Below, in pieces: positions 47,545-57,182 of a DNA stretch of 64,000 bases. The first letter of the stretch is position 1, and every line of letters starts with the position of its first letter. Location of the stretch: NCBI RefSeq assembly GCF_900698975.1, contig NZ_LR217722.1, positions 62,001 to 126,000 on the forward strand, in the 5' to 3' direction. The DNA is from Buchnera aphidicola (Cinara splendens) (GTDB taxonomy: Bacteria > Pseudomonadota > Gammaproteobacteria > Enterobacterales > Enterobacteriaceae). The translations under genes and the position numbers were made by a program. The notes below the pieces were generated by a model. The model made no database searches. It saw only the letters and a list, made by a program, of their open reading frames with translations, and was not told the DNA's origin.

Positions 47545-48378
47545 TTATGAAATAATAATACTTTTGATAATATTATTTATGTTATATAAACCTTTCTTTT
47601 TATCATGTATCCAAATAGCTGCCTGTATAGCTCCCTTTGCAAAAACAGAACGATGAGTAGCTGTATGGTTAATGGAAATTTTTTCATATTTATTTGCAAA
47701 TAATACCGTATGTTCTCCTATCGTATTACCTTCTCTAATCACTGAAAAACCAATTTTGTTTTTCTTTCTTATCCCCACATGTCCGTATCTTGAAAATATA
47801 GCTGATTCAGAAAATTTCCAATTCATAGATTTAGAAATAATTTTTCCTAATTGTAATGCAGTTCCTGACGGAGCATCTATTTTATTCCTATGATGAGATT
47901 CTATAATTTCTATATCAGTAGTTTTTCCTAATATTTTAGATATGTATTGTATTATTGTATGCATTATATTGATACCAATACTAAAATTAGGTGAATATAA
48001 TATTGGAATTATTTTAGATGCTTTTTTTATAGTTTTCATCTGTATAGAAGTAAATCCAGTAGTACCAATAATTATTTTTTTTTTATTTTTAACACAATAC
48101 TCTACTATTTTTAGTGTTACATTTGGTTTACTAAAATCAATTATTGTATCAAATGGTAAAGTATGTTTATTTTTCTTTAGTTTTTTTAAAGTAGTAAAAA
48201 AAATTTTTTTATCTAAATATTTTTCTTTGTTATAACTAGCACATGTATTTATGTTTTTTTCTTTAATTAATGCGTAGATTAATCTGATATTTTTTTGCTT
48301 TATTGTTTCTTTAATTAACATTTTTCCCATTCTACCTAATGCTCCAGATATAACTATACTAGTATTTATGTTTTTCAT
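47545..48378 (-). CDS. dapB: 4-hydroxy-tetrahydrodipicolinate reductase
   Basis: Second specific lysine-pathway step, reducing the DapA product with NAD(P)H. The Rossmann motif SGALGRMGKMLIK, the ESHHRNKIDAPSGTALQLG active-site region (His-His and Lys) and the C-terminal HTATHRSVFAKGAIQAAIWI are diagnostic. It is 277 residues (E. coli 273). It is 86 bases upstream of carA on the same strand, the E. coli order dapB-carA-carB. In E. coli lspA, fkpB and ispH lie between ileS and dapB; they are missing here. Confidence 0.97.
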   Translation of the reverse strand: MKNINTSIVISGALGRMGKMLIKETIKQKNIRLIYALIKEKNINTCASYNKEKYLDKKIFFTTLKKLKKNKHTLPFDTIIDFSKPNVTLKIVEYCVKNKKKIIIGTTGFTSIQMKTIKKASKIIPILYSPNFSIGINIMHTIIQYISKILGKTTDIEIIESHHRNKIDAPSGTALQLGKIISKSMNWKFSESAIFSRYGHVGIRKKNKIGFSVIREGNTIGEHTVLFANKYEKISINHTATHRSVFAKGAIQAAIWIHDKKKGLYNINNIIKSIIIS

Positions 48379-48647
48379 TTTTATATCTTACCTTTATTAA
48401 TACAATAAATAATGATTTTTAAAAAATATACTGTATGTGTGTAAATAATTTGTTTTAGAATTCTGTTTTTGTATAAACAAAAAATCTACGTTTATTATTA
48501 CATAACATTGTTTTTTATATAAATAAATATTCATCGACATGATAAGAATATGTAAAATGAATATTTTTGAAATAGAATTTCATGTTAAATAACTTCTGTA
48601 GATATATTTTTTAAAATATATTTTTATAGATTCATTTTTTTAGTTTT

Positions 48648-51485
48648 TTATAAAAAAATATGTTGATTTTCTTTTTTATTAATATTTTCTAGACATCTAT
48701 AACAAGGGTTCATAATATTTTTGATAAATCTGTTTTTCTTTGAATAATGCCAACATCTTGGACATTTTATTTTATTGCTTTTTTTTATCGTAATCTTTAA
48801 ATTTTTTATAGAATTACTTTTATAAGCTATTTTAGGTGCATGAGAATATCTACATAATTGCGTCTCAGATACTAAAAATATAAATTTTAATTCGGTGTTA
48901 AAAGATAACAGTATTTTAAACAAATTTTTATCTACATATAAAATTAATATTATTTCAAGTGAATTGCATATATACTTAGTTGCTTTTTCTTGTTCTATAA
49001 ATTTATTAACTTCATTTCTTATAGTAAATATTTTTTTCCAAAAAAAAGTGTTATGATGAATTTTTTTTAAAGGAAGTTGTATTTTTTTAAACCATGTTTC
49101 TGTAAATATAGATATTTTTGTATTCTCTTTAAAATAATTCCACGCTTCTTCTGCTGTAAATGACAATATTGGAGCAATCCATCGTATAAGATAATGTAAA
49201 ATATAAAATATAGCTGTTTGCCCACTTCTTCTTGCTATACTGTCACTATATGTAGTGTATAATCTATCTTTAATTAATTCTAAATAACAAGATCCTAGTT
49301 TGACAGAACAAAAATTGATAATTTTTTGTACTACGTCATGAAAGTGATAAATTGAATAATTTTTAATAATTTTTTTTTGGTAACTATATGTTGTTTTTAA
49401 AATCCATTGATCTAATAACAATAGATTTTTATTGTTTACGATATGGATAGATGAGTTAAAATCAAAAAGATTAGAAAATAAAAATCGTATTGTATTTCTA
49501 ATTCTTCTATAATGTTCAGATATTTGTTGTAAGATTTTATGAGATATAGATATATCGTTAGTGTAATTTGTATATGCTGTCCATAATCTTAAAATATCTG
49601 CTCCCCATTTTTGGATAATATCTTTTGGTTTTTGGTTATTTTTCAAAGACTTAGACATTTTTTGACCATATTCATTAATAACAAATCCATGAGTTAAAAC
49701 GGTTTTATATGGAGCATTATTTTGTACGATTACTGATGTAATTAAAGATGACATAAACCAACCACGGTGTTGATCTGATCCTTCTAAATATAAGTCAGCT
49801 ATATGATTAGATGCTTGATAAGTGTTGTTTTTATATATTTTTAATTGATGGCTTGCTCCAGATTCAAACCATACATCAAGTACATCATTAATTTTTTCGT
49901 ACATATCAGCATTTTCTTTTAACCATGTTTGTGTTGTAGACTGCCACCATATAATATAACCATATAATTGAATTTTTTTTTCTATTTTTTTCATAATACG
50001 TATTGTATCAGGATGTAATTGTCCTGTTTTTTTATGTATAAATAATGGAATTGGAATACCCCAAGTTCTTTGTCTCGAAATACACCAATCAGGTCTATTT
50101 TTTAACATTTTTTTCATCTTGGTTTTTCCCCATTTTGGAATCCAATTGACCTGTTTAATTTTTTTTAATATTTTATTTTTTAATGTGAGATTAGATATTT
50201 TAATAAACCATTGCGGTGTAGCTCTATAAATAACTGGTTTTTTGTGACGCCAACAATGCGGATAAGAATGTTCAATAATTTCGGAAAAAAAAATTTTTCT
50301 TTTATTTTCTAATAATTTTAAAATTATATTTTCTGCTTTAAAGATATGAAGATTATTTAATATGCTAAATAAAGGAGTGTTATATAAACCACGTGCATTA
50401 ACAGTTTGATTAGGTTTTATGTTGTATTTTTTACATGCAACAAAATCTTCATATCCATGATCTGGAGACATATGTACAGCTCCAGTACCTAATTCATTAG
50501 ATACGTGACTAGATAGTATTATAGGAACGACAATATTTAAAAAAGGGTGTATACAGTTTAAATTTTTTAGATTTTTTCCTTTTATGTAACCCTTTATTTT
50601 CCAATTTTGTATGTTATTTATTTTGAATAAACGTATTGCTGATTTTTCTTCACAAAGATAATATTTTTTTTTTATTTTTATTAGTTGATAGTATAAATTT
50701 GGATTAATGGCAATAGCTTGACATGTTGGAAGTGTCCATGGTGTAGTAGTAAAAATAATTATTGAAATATTAGTGCATTTTTTTTTTTTTTTACTTTTTT
50801 CTGTAAAGAATTTATTTTTTAAGAAAGTTTTATCTTGTATGCTAAACAAAACGTAAATAGAACATGAATTTTTTGTTTGATATTCTATTTCAGCTTCAGC
50901 AAGTGAAGACTGACATTGAAAACACCAATAAATAGGTTTTAGATCTCTATATATATATCCTTTTTTAATAATTTGAGATAGAACATGTATTGTGTTTGCT
51001 TGATTGTGATAATCCATCGTTAAGTTTATATTTTTCCAATCAGCTAAGACTCCCAATCTCATAAAATCTTTTTTCTGTCTATAAACTTGTTTTAACACAT
51101 ATTTATGACATTCTATACGAAATTTTTTTTTGTTTTCTTCAATCGATTTTTTTTTAAATATTTGTTCGACTTTTTGCTCAATAGGTAGTCCATGACAATC
51201 CCAGCAAGGAACATATGGAGCAAAAAATCCTGACATACGTTTGGATTTTAAAATGATATCCTTTAATATTTTATTAACAGCATGACCAATATGAATATCT
51301 CCGTTAGCATATGGTGGTCCATCATATAAAAAAAAACATTTATTTTTTTTATTTCTTGAGTTTATATGATCATATAATTTATTTTTTTTCCATTTTTTAA
51401 GTATTTTTGTTTCTTTTACAGATAAGTTTGCTTGCATAGAAAATTTTGTTTGAGGTAAGTTTAAAGATGTTTTTATTTTTTTCAT
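48648..51485 (-). CDS. ileS: Isoleucyl-tRNA synthetase
   Basis: Class-I synthetase charging tRNA-Ile. HIGH reads HIGH in GPPYANGDIHIGHAVNKILK; KMSKS is intact in GQKMSKSLKNN; the C-terminal zinc finger CPRCW...CYRC is present. The CP1 editing domain keeps TTPWTLP, GTGAVH with its His and the aspartate of HGYEDF, but the position equivalent to E. coli Asn250 is Cys (LPTCQAI against LPANRAI). It is 945 residues from ATG 51485 (E. coli 938); the frame is open 15 codons further but homology starts at MKKIKTSLNLPQTKF. In E. coli ribF lies upstream; it is not present here. Confidence 0.96.
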   Translation of the reverse strand: MKKIKTSLNLPQTKFSMQANLSVKETKILKKWKKNKLYDHINSRNKKNKCFFLYDGPPYANGDIHIGHAVNKILKDIILKSKRMSGFFAPYVPCWDCHGLPIEQKVEQIFKKKSIEENKKKFRIECHKYVLKQVYRQKKDFMRLGVLADWKNINLTMDYHNQANTIHVLSQIIKKGYIYRDLKPIYWCFQCQSSLAEAEIEYQTKNSCSIYVLFSIQDKTFLKNKFFTEKSKKKKKCTNISIIIFTTTPWTLPTCQAIAINPNLYYQLIKIKKKYYLCEEKSAIRLFKINNIQNWKIKGYIKGKNLKNLNCIHPFLNIVVPIILSSHVSNELGTGAVHMSPDHGYEDFVACKKYNIKPNQTVNARGLYNTPLFSILNNLHIFKAENIILKLLENKRKIFFSEIIEHSYPHCWRHKKPVIYRATPQWFIKISNLTLKNKILKKIKQVNWIPKWGKTKMKKMLKNRPDWCISRQRTWGIPIPLFIHKKTGQLHPDTIRIMKKIEKKIQLYGYIIWWQSTTQTWLKENADMYEKINDVLDVWFESGASHQLKIYKNNTYQASNHIADLYLEGSDQHRGWFMSSLITSVIVQNNAPYKTVLTHGFVINEYGQKMSKSLKNNQKPKDIIQKWGADILRLWTAYTNYTNDISISHKILQQISEHYRRIRNTIRFLFSNLFDFNSSIHIVNNKNLLLLDQWILKTTYSYQKKIIKNYSIYHFHDVVQKIINFCSVKLGSCYLELIKDRLYTTYSDSIARRSGQTAIFYILHYLIRWIAPILSFTAEEAWNYFKENTKISIFTETWFKKIQLPLKKIHHNTFFWKKIFTIRNEVNKFIEQEKATKYICNSLEIILILYVDKNLFKILLSFNTELKFIFLVSETQLCRYSHAPKIAYKSNSIKNLKITIKKSNKIKCPRCWHYSKKNRFIKNIMNPCYRCLENINKKENQHIFL

Positions 51486-51958
51486 GTATAATTTCCAGCA
51501 ATTATTAATTTGAATTTGTTTACAATACATAAATATATTAATATTGTTGATATGTTTTTTTTAGTGGTTTTTTAAAATAAACATTTTGTAAAAATTAATG
51601 TTTATTAACGATATAAATTAAGTATAGTAATAATTAAAACTATGTATTATATACAGTATTTTGATATTTATTATTTAATAAATAAAATTTTTTATGTTTT
51701 TTATGTGTTAAATTAGCATGTATAAAGGTACATTTTATACTTCTTAGTTGATATTATTGATTGTAAAATATATAGTAATATTATATTACCATGAATCATC
51801 TAATTTATTGTATATAATAGTGTTATATGTAAATATATAATATAGATTTAAATAATATATATTTATTCAGTGATATTAATATAGTTTATTTAAAATTGTT
51901 AAAATTAGCATATATACTATTTATTTTTAATATTTTTATTTCAGGAGTTATAATTATT
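51486..51958. other. Divergent gap between ileS and rpsT
   Basis: 473 gene-free bases. In E. coli ribF lies between rpsT and ileS. I see no ribF-like frame or recognisable fragment, only A/T-rich sequence that should include both promoters. Confidence 0.5.
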
Positions 51959-52219
51959 TTGGCAAATATAAAATCATCTAAAAAAAATGCTGTTCTTTCA
52001 GAAAAACGTAGAAAATGTAATGCGAGTAAGCGGTCTATTATTAAAACATTTATGAAAAAAGTATATTTTTTTATTAAAGAAAAAGAAAAGAAAAAAGCTT
52101 ATAAAGAATTTTGTGTATTTCAATCTATTGTTGATAAATATGCTATTAAAGGAATTATACATACGAATAAAGCCGCTAGATATAAATCTATATTAATTAA
52201 AAATATTAAACAAATTTAA
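51959..52219 (+). CDS. rpsT: 30S ribosomal protein S20, UUG start
   Basis: Primary 16S rRNA-binding protein. From TTG 51959 it reads M-A-N-I-K-S-S-K-K-N-A and then NASKRSIIKTFMKKVY and KGIIHTNKAARYKS, matching E. coli S20 (87 residues) over its 86. AGGAG at 51943-51947 is upstream with an 11-base gap. The frame is open upstream without homology. E. coli rpsT also begins with UUG, and that start is involved in autoregulation, so it seems kept. A T-run terminator follows. Confidence 0.95.
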   Translation: MANIKSSKKNAVLSEKRRKCNASKRSIIKTFMKKVYFFIKEKEKKKAYKEFCVFQSIVDKYAIKGIIHTNKAARYKSILIKNIKQI

Positions 52220-52256
52220 TATATTTTATATTAAATTATGTAATTTTATAACACAA

Positions 52257-52306
52257 GTATTGCATCTATTATATTGCTACATAGATAGCAATACCCTCTT
52301 TTTTTT
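52257..52306 (+). terminator. Rho-independent terminator of rpsT
   Basis: GTATTGCATCTAT (52257-52269) pairs with ATAGATAGCAATAC (52281-52294) with one bulge and an 11-base loop, then comes a long T-run (52299-52306). Stem plus T-run on the plus strand fits termination of rpsT. It runs into the end of the convergent dnaJ. Confidence 0.65.
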
Positions 52307-53444
52307 ATTGAGTTAGATTTTCAAAAAATCTTTTTACACTATCAAAAAATCTTTTAGACTTAGGGCTATTATTTTCTCCTTTAAAATCACCAAAACTTTT
52401 TCCTAATTGATGTAATAGATTTTTTTGAAATTTATTTAGATTTACTGGTGTCTCTACTATTATTTTACATAATAAATCTCCTGGATATCTTTTTCTTACT
52501 GACTTAACTCCCTTTCCTCGTATTCGAAGTAATTTACCGGATTGTGTTTCAGAGGGTATTTTAAGTTTTAATCTACCCTGTAAAGTAGGTACTTCTATTT
52601 CTCCTCCCAAAGAAGCAGTAACAAAATTAATAGGTACTTCACAATGTAAATGATTGTCTTCTCTAGTAAAGATTGGATGTTTTTTTACATTTATTTGTAT
52701 ATACAAATCTCCTGACTGAGCTCCATATTGACCAGATTCTCCTTCATTATTTAATCGAATACGATCATTAGTATCTACTCCAGAAGGAATTTTAACGGAT
52801 AATTTTTTAGATACTTTAATTCGACCTTGTCCATAGCATATTTTGCATGGATTTTTTATGACTGTTCCTGTACCATGACAGGTTGGACAAGTTTGCTGAA
52901 CACTAAAAAATCCTTTTCTCATATGTATTTGTCCATGTCCATGACAATACGTGCATGTCTGAGATTTTTTTCCATGTGCTGTTCCTTTTCCAGAACATGA
53001 ATGGCATGTACTTAATGTAGGAATTTTTATTTCTTTTGTAGTTCCCTGAACAGCTTCTTCTAACGTAAGATTAATGTTATATTGTAAATCTGATCCTTTT
53101 TCTGTGTTTTTCTTTCTGTTATTTCCGAATATATCACCAAAAACATCACCGAATATATCATTTAAATCAGATGTAGAAGTAGTAAAACTACTATGAAAAT
53201 CTCCATTATTTCCATTTTGTTCAAATGCTGAATGCCCGTATTGATCATAAGCAGTTCTTTTCTTTTTATCACTTAAAACTTCATATGCTTGTTTTATTTT
53301 TTTGAACTGTTCTTCAGCAGTTTTATTTCCTTGGTTACGATCAGGATGATATTTTATAGCTAGCCTTTTGTAAGCTTGCTTTATTTCGCGTTCACTGGCA
53401 GTGTTAGAAACTTTTAAAATTGTATAGTAATCTTGTTCTGTCAT
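52305..53444 (-). CDS. dnaJ: Chaperone DnaJ (Hsp40)
   Basis: Co-chaperone that stimulates DnaK ATPase and hands over substrates. J-domain (1-70) with IKYHPDRNQ (HPD motif); Gly/Phe-rich linker around 72-110; four zinc-binding repeats [24 protein letters not shown] and CKICYGQG; C-terminal substrate-binding domains ending [15 protein letters not shown]. It is 379 residues (E. coli 376). It follows dnaK on the minus strand with 141 bases between, and a hairpin lies in that gap. Confidence 0.98.
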   Translation of the reverse strand: MTEQDYYTILKVSNTASEREIKQAYKRLAIKYHPDRNQGNKTAEEQFKKIKQAYEVLSDKKKRTAYDQYGHSAFEQNGNNGDFHSSFTTSTSDLNDIFGDVFGDIFGNNRKKNTEKGSDLQYNINLTLEEAVQGTTKEIKIPTLSTCHSCSGKGTAHGKKSQTCTYCHGHGQIHMRKGFFSVQQTCPTCHGTGTVIKNPCKICYGQGRIKVSKKLSVKIPSGVDTNDRIRLNNEGESGQYGAQSGDLYIQINVKKHPIFTREDNHLHCEVPINFVTASLGGEIEVPTLQGRLKLKIPSETQSGKLLRIRGKGVKSVRKRYPGDLLCKIIVETPVNLNKFQKNLLHQLGKSFGDFKGENNSPKSKRFFDSVKRFFENLTQ

Positions 53445-53480
53445 GATTGATTATGATTCCGAATAAAATTTATATAATAT

Positions 53481-53506
53481 GGGTGCAGAGAAAATTTTCT
53501 ACACCC
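53481..53506 (-). terminator. Intercistronic hairpin between dnaK and dnaJ
   Basis: GGGTG (53481-53485) and CACCC (53502-53506) close a stem that continues after one mismatch through AGA/TCT. It lies 80 bases past the dnaK stop and 37 before dnaJ. No strong T-run follows on the minus strand, so it may lower dnaJ expression relative to dnaK or mark a processing site. Confidence 0.45.
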
Positions 53507-53585
53507 TTAACATAAAATTAGATATATTTTTAGTATATTTAATATAAATGTAATCAAATTTTGTTAATAAAAATATTTTGTTTTT

Positions 53586-55502
53586 TTATTTTTTTTCTTT
53601 GTCTTTAATTTCTTCAAATTCAGCGTCAACTACATTTTCATTTTTTTGTATATTGTCACTTTTCTCGGAAGGATTATTTGGAGTTGATTCTTTTTTTAAC
53701 AACTCTGTTAATTTTAAACTTTGTTGTAAAACTGTCTGTATATTTTTATTAATCTCTTCTTTATTTTCTCCTTTTAGAGATAATTCTAATTCTTGAAGAG
53801 ATTTTTCAATATTCGATTTTGTTTCGGGATTAATTTTTTCTTGACATTCAGATAGTTGTTTTCTTGTGCTATGAGAAATTTGATCACCTTGATTTCTAAC
53901 TTTTATTAGTTCTTCAAATTGTAAGTCTTTTTCAGAATTTTCTTGTGCATCATTGATCATTTTTTTGATTTCATCTTGATTTAATCCAGATGAAGATTGT
54001 ATAGTGATTTTTTGTTCTTTTCCTGTTTTTTTATCTTGCGCGGAAACATGTAAAATACCATCTGCATCAATATCAAAAGTTACTTCAATCTGAGGGATTC
54101 CTCTAGGAGCCGCTTGAATACCATCTAAGTTAAATTGTCCTAAAGATTTGTTATCCAAAGCACGTTTTCTTTCACCTTGTAATACGTGTATGGTTACTGC
54201 AGATTGGTTATCTTCAGCTGTTGAAAAAGTTTGGCTATGTTTAGTTGGTATAGTTGTATTTTTGTTAATTAATGGAGTCATAATACCACCCATTGTTTCA
54301 ATTCCTAACGATAATGGGGTTACATCAAGTAATAATACATCTTTTACTGCTCCGGATAAAACGCCACCTTGAACAGCAGCACCAATAGCTACAGCTTCAT
54401 CTGGATTTACATCTTTTCTTGGTTTTTTTCCAAAAAATTCCGCTACTTTTTGTTGTACTAACGGCATACGAGTTTGACCACCAACTAAAATAATGTCATG
54501 AATATCTGATATTTTTAATTTAGCATCTTTTAATGCTACTTTTAATGGTTCTATAGATCTAATAATTAAGTCTTCTACTAATGATTCTAATTTTGCTCTA
54601 GTAACTTTAATATTTAGGTGTTTAGGTCCAGTAGAATTTGCTGTGATGTATGGTAAATTTACATCTGTTTGTTTAGCAGAAGATAGTTCTATTTTTGCTT
54701 TTTCAGCTGCTTCTTTTAATCTCTGCATAGCTAAAGGATCATTACTTAAATCCATTCCATTTTCTTTTTGGAATTCTGATACTAAAAAATGAATTAGTCG
54801 ATTATCAAAATCTTCTCCACCTAAATGCGTATCTCCGTTAGTTGATAGAACTTCAAATGTTTTTTCTTTGTCAACTTCATCAATTTCAATAATCGAAATA
54901 TCGAAAGTTCCTCCACCTAAATCATATACCGCAATTGTTTTGTTACCCTTACTTTTATCTAGACCATATGCTAAAGCAGCTGCTGTAGGTTCATTGATTA
55001 TTCTTCTCACCTCTAATCCAGCTATTTTTCCTGCATCTTTGGTTGCTTGTCTCTGAGCATCATTAAAATATGCTGGCACAGTAATAACTGCTTCAGTAAC
55101 TGTTCCTCCTAAGTAATCTTCAGCAGTTTTTTTCATTTTTTTTAAAATTTCAGCAGAAATTTGAGGAGGAGCTATGTTTTCTTCTTTTATTTTTATCCAT
55201 GCATCACCATTTTTTGATTGAACAATATTATATGGCATAATTTTAATATCACGTTGTACTTCTTCATCCTTAAACTTTCTTCCCATTAATCTTTTTATTG
55301 CAAATAGTGTATTTTTAGGGTTAGTAATTGATTGTCTTTTCGCAGGTTGACCAACCAAAATTTCTTTTTCGTTAGTATACGCAATTACAGATGGAGTAGT
55401 ACGTTCTCCCTCAGCATTTTCTAATACTTTCGCTTTGTTGTTATCCATAATAGCTACACAAGAATTAGTAGTACCTAAATCTATTCCGATAATATGTCCC
55501 AT
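53586..55502 (-). CDS. dnaK: Chaperone DnaK (Hsp70)
   Basis: ATP-dependent Hsp70. N-terminal ATPase (1-385) with [45 protein letters not shown] and [13 protein letters not shown]; linker [12 protein letters not shown]; substrate-binding domain with [18 protein letters not shown]; acidic C-terminal tail ending EEIKDKEKK in place of the E. coli EEVKDKK. It is 638 residues, as in E. coli. It is much less AT-drifted at protein level than its neighbours. A sigma-32 type promoter is preserved 115-145 bases upstream. Chaperones are known to be abundant in Buchnera, buffering destabilised proteins. Confidence 0.98.
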   Translation of the reverse strand: MGHIIGIDLGTTNSCVAIMDNNKAKVLENAEGERTTPSVIAYTNEKEILVGQPAKRQSITNPKNTLFAIKRLMGRKFKDEEVQRDIKIMPYNIVQSKNGDAWIKIKEENIAPPQISAEILKKMKKTAEDYLGGTVTEAVITVPAYFNDAQRQATKDAGKIAGLEVRRIINEPTAAALAYGLDKSKGNKTIAVYDLGGGTFDISIIEIDEVDKEKTFEVLSTNGDTHLGGEDFDNRLIHFLVSEFQKENGMDLSNDPLAMQRLKEAAEKAKIELSSAKQTDVNLPYITANSTGPKHLNIKVTRAKLESLVEDLIIRSIEPLKVALKDAKLKISDIHDIILVGGQTRMPLVQQKVAEFFGKKPRKDVNPDEAVAIGAAVQGGVLSGAVKDVLLLDVTPLSLGIETMGGIMTPLINKNTTIPTKHSQTFSTAEDNQSAVTIHVLQGERKRALDNKSLGQFNLDGIQAAPRGIPQIEVTFDIDADGILHVSAQDKKTGKEQKITIQSSSGLNQDEIKKMINDAQENSEKDLQFEELIKVRNQGDQISHSTRKQLSECQEKINPETKSNIEKSLQELELSLKGENKEEINKNIQTVLQQSLKLTELLKKESTPNNPSEKSDNIQKNENVVDAEFEEIKDKEKK

Positions 55503-55888
55503 TATAGTGATCCTTTTAATGTAAATTTTGTTATTTTTCTAAAAATAATTTTACTAATTATAAACTAATAATATTTTTTTAATTATTAAAAATCTTATAA
55601 AATAGATAATATTAATTAAATGGGGTCAGTTTGTTCTTCATCAAGGGTAAAAAAAAAATATAATTATATTTATTGTAATAAACGTATAAATAATCGTTAT
55701 AATTATCTGATTAAGTGTTTTTTAATTAAATTTAATATTATAAAATTATAACTTTTTTTATTTATAAAATGATACAATTGTTTTATTAACTCCTAAATAT
55801 TAAATATAGAATATAAAATAATGTATGTGTTCTATATTTATAGATAGGTAATTATTATTAATTGAAATTTTTGAGTTTGTAAATATTT
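55503..55888. other. Divergent region dnaK/nuoA
   Basis: 386 bases between dnaK (minus) and nuoA (plus). It holds the sigma-32 promoter of dnaK and presumably the nuo operon promoter, which I cannot pin down. Nothing else is recognised. Confidence 0.6.
55617..55647 (-). promoter_or_regulatory. Sigma-32 (heat-shock) promoter of dnaK
   Basis: On the minus strand a -35 element CCCTTGA (55647-55641) and a -10 element ACCCCATTTA (55626-55617) are separated by 14 bases. This is the sigma-32 consensus, and almost the same as the main E. coli dnaK heat-shock promoter, including TTGATGA and GACCCCATTTA. It lies 115 bases before the dnaK ATG. The GC-rich boxes are conspicuous in this A/T background. 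Confidence 0.85.
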
Positions 55889-56260
55889 ATGAATATTAAT
55901 GATCAATATGTAAGTTTTATATATTTTATAGTATTTGGACTTTTGATGTGTATATCAATGTTATTATTTGGATATATATTAGGAGGTAGATCGTATTTTT
56001 ATAAAATTCCACATCCATTTGAATCAGGTATTATTTCAGTTGGTAGTGCTCGATTAAGGGTACCTATTAAGTTTTCTTTGCTTGCTATTTTGTTTGTTTT
56101 ATTTGATGCAGAAATATTATATTTATATACTTGGTCGATTTGTGTACGAGAGTTAGGGTGGATTGGTTTATTGAAGATTTGTTTTTTTATTAATACTTTG
56201 TTTATAGCTTTGTTTTATTTAGTAACAAATAATATATTTGAATGGATAGTTTCAAAATAA
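55889..56260 (+). CDS. nuoA: NADH-quinone oxidoreductase subunit A
   Basis: Membrane subunit of complex I near the quinone site. Three transmembrane segments are apparent (about 8-32, 62-85, 90-115). Between the first two lies the conserved loop PFESGIISVGSARLRVPIKF, and FVLFDAEILYLYTW carries the acidic residues of TM2. It is 123 residues against 147 in E. coli, shorter at both ends. First gene of the nuo operon. Confidence 0.95.
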   Translation: MNINDQYVSFIYFIVFGLLMCISMLLFGYILGGRSYFYKIPHPFESGIISVGSARLRVPIKFSLLAILFVLFDAEILYLYTWSICVRELGWIGLLKICFFINTLFIALFYLVTNNIFEWIVSK

Positions 56261-56387
56261 AGTATATACATTTTTATAGATACACTAAAATTATAAAAAT
56301 AATATGTTATATAAATATAAATAATTTTTTAACATAAAAATATTAATTAAATATAATATTTTTAATAATTATAAAGGATTTCAATAT

Positions 56388-57065
56388 ATGAAATATACTT
56401 TAACGCGTGTTAATACAACTAATGATGCATCTAAAAAATATCCATTGAATACAGTAAATACTGTATTTGATCCAATGATACAACAAATAAAGAATAATGT
56501 TTTTTTTGGAAAAATTTCTAATTTTTTTCATAATATTGTAAACTGGGGTCGAAAAAATTCTTTATGGCCATATAACTTTGGTTTGTCATGTTGTTATGTG
56601 GAAATGGTTACTTCATTTACTTCTATTCACGATGTTTCTCGATTTGGTGCAGAGGTATTACGTACATCACCAAGACAGGCTGATTTTATGGTAATTGCAG
56701 GAACGCCGTTTATTAAAATGGCTCCTGTAATACAACGATTGTATGATCAGATGTTAGAACCTAAATGGGTAATTTCTATGGGATCATGTGCAAATTCTGG
56801 AGGAATGTATGATGTATATTCTGTAGTACAAGGTGTTGATAAATTTCTTCCGGTAGATATTTATATACCTGGATGTCCTCCTAGACCAGAAGCATATATG
56901 CACGCATTAACTTTGCTACAAAAATCTATTTCTAAAGAACGTCGTCCTTTATCATGGATGATTGGCGATCAAGGAATTTATAAGCCTAAAATGGTATCTG
57001 AAAAAGAAAGAAAAAACAAAAATAGAATTGCAGTTACTAATATTAAATGCGAAGATGTTGTATAG
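56388..57065 (+). CDS. nuoB: NADH-quinone oxidoreductase subunit B
   Basis: Carries the N2 [4Fe-4S] cluster that reduces quinone. Ligands: the tandem cysteines of [11 protein letters not shown], the cysteine of MGSCANSGG and that of PGCPPRPEA. It is 225 residues (E. coli 220). AAAGGA lies at 56373-56378 before the ATG. Confidence 0.96.
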   Translation: MKYTLTRVNTTNDASKKYPLNTVNTVFDPMIQQIKNNVFFGKISNFFHNIVNWGRKNSLWPYNFGLSCCYVEMVTSFTSIHDVSRFGAEVLRTSPRQADFMVIAGTPFIKMAPVIQRLYDQMLEPKWVISMGSCANSGGMYDVYSVVQGVDKFLPVDIYIPGCPPRPEAYMHALTLLQKSISKERRPLSWMIGDQGIYKPKMVSEKERKNKNRIAVTNIKCEDVV

Positions 57066-57182
57066 TAGATTCCAAAATTATGTACATTATTAATTATTTA
57101 TTGAGCTAAATATATATGTATGTGATTTTATAAACATACTATACAAAAATTAAATGTTTTTATAGAGATTAAATTATGTCTG

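Noticed and set aside
47942-48235. Plus-strand open frame of 97 hydrophobic codons across dapB
   Set aside because: Looks like a membrane protein only because the opposite strand of Lys-rich coding DNA reads as Phe/Ile/Leu.
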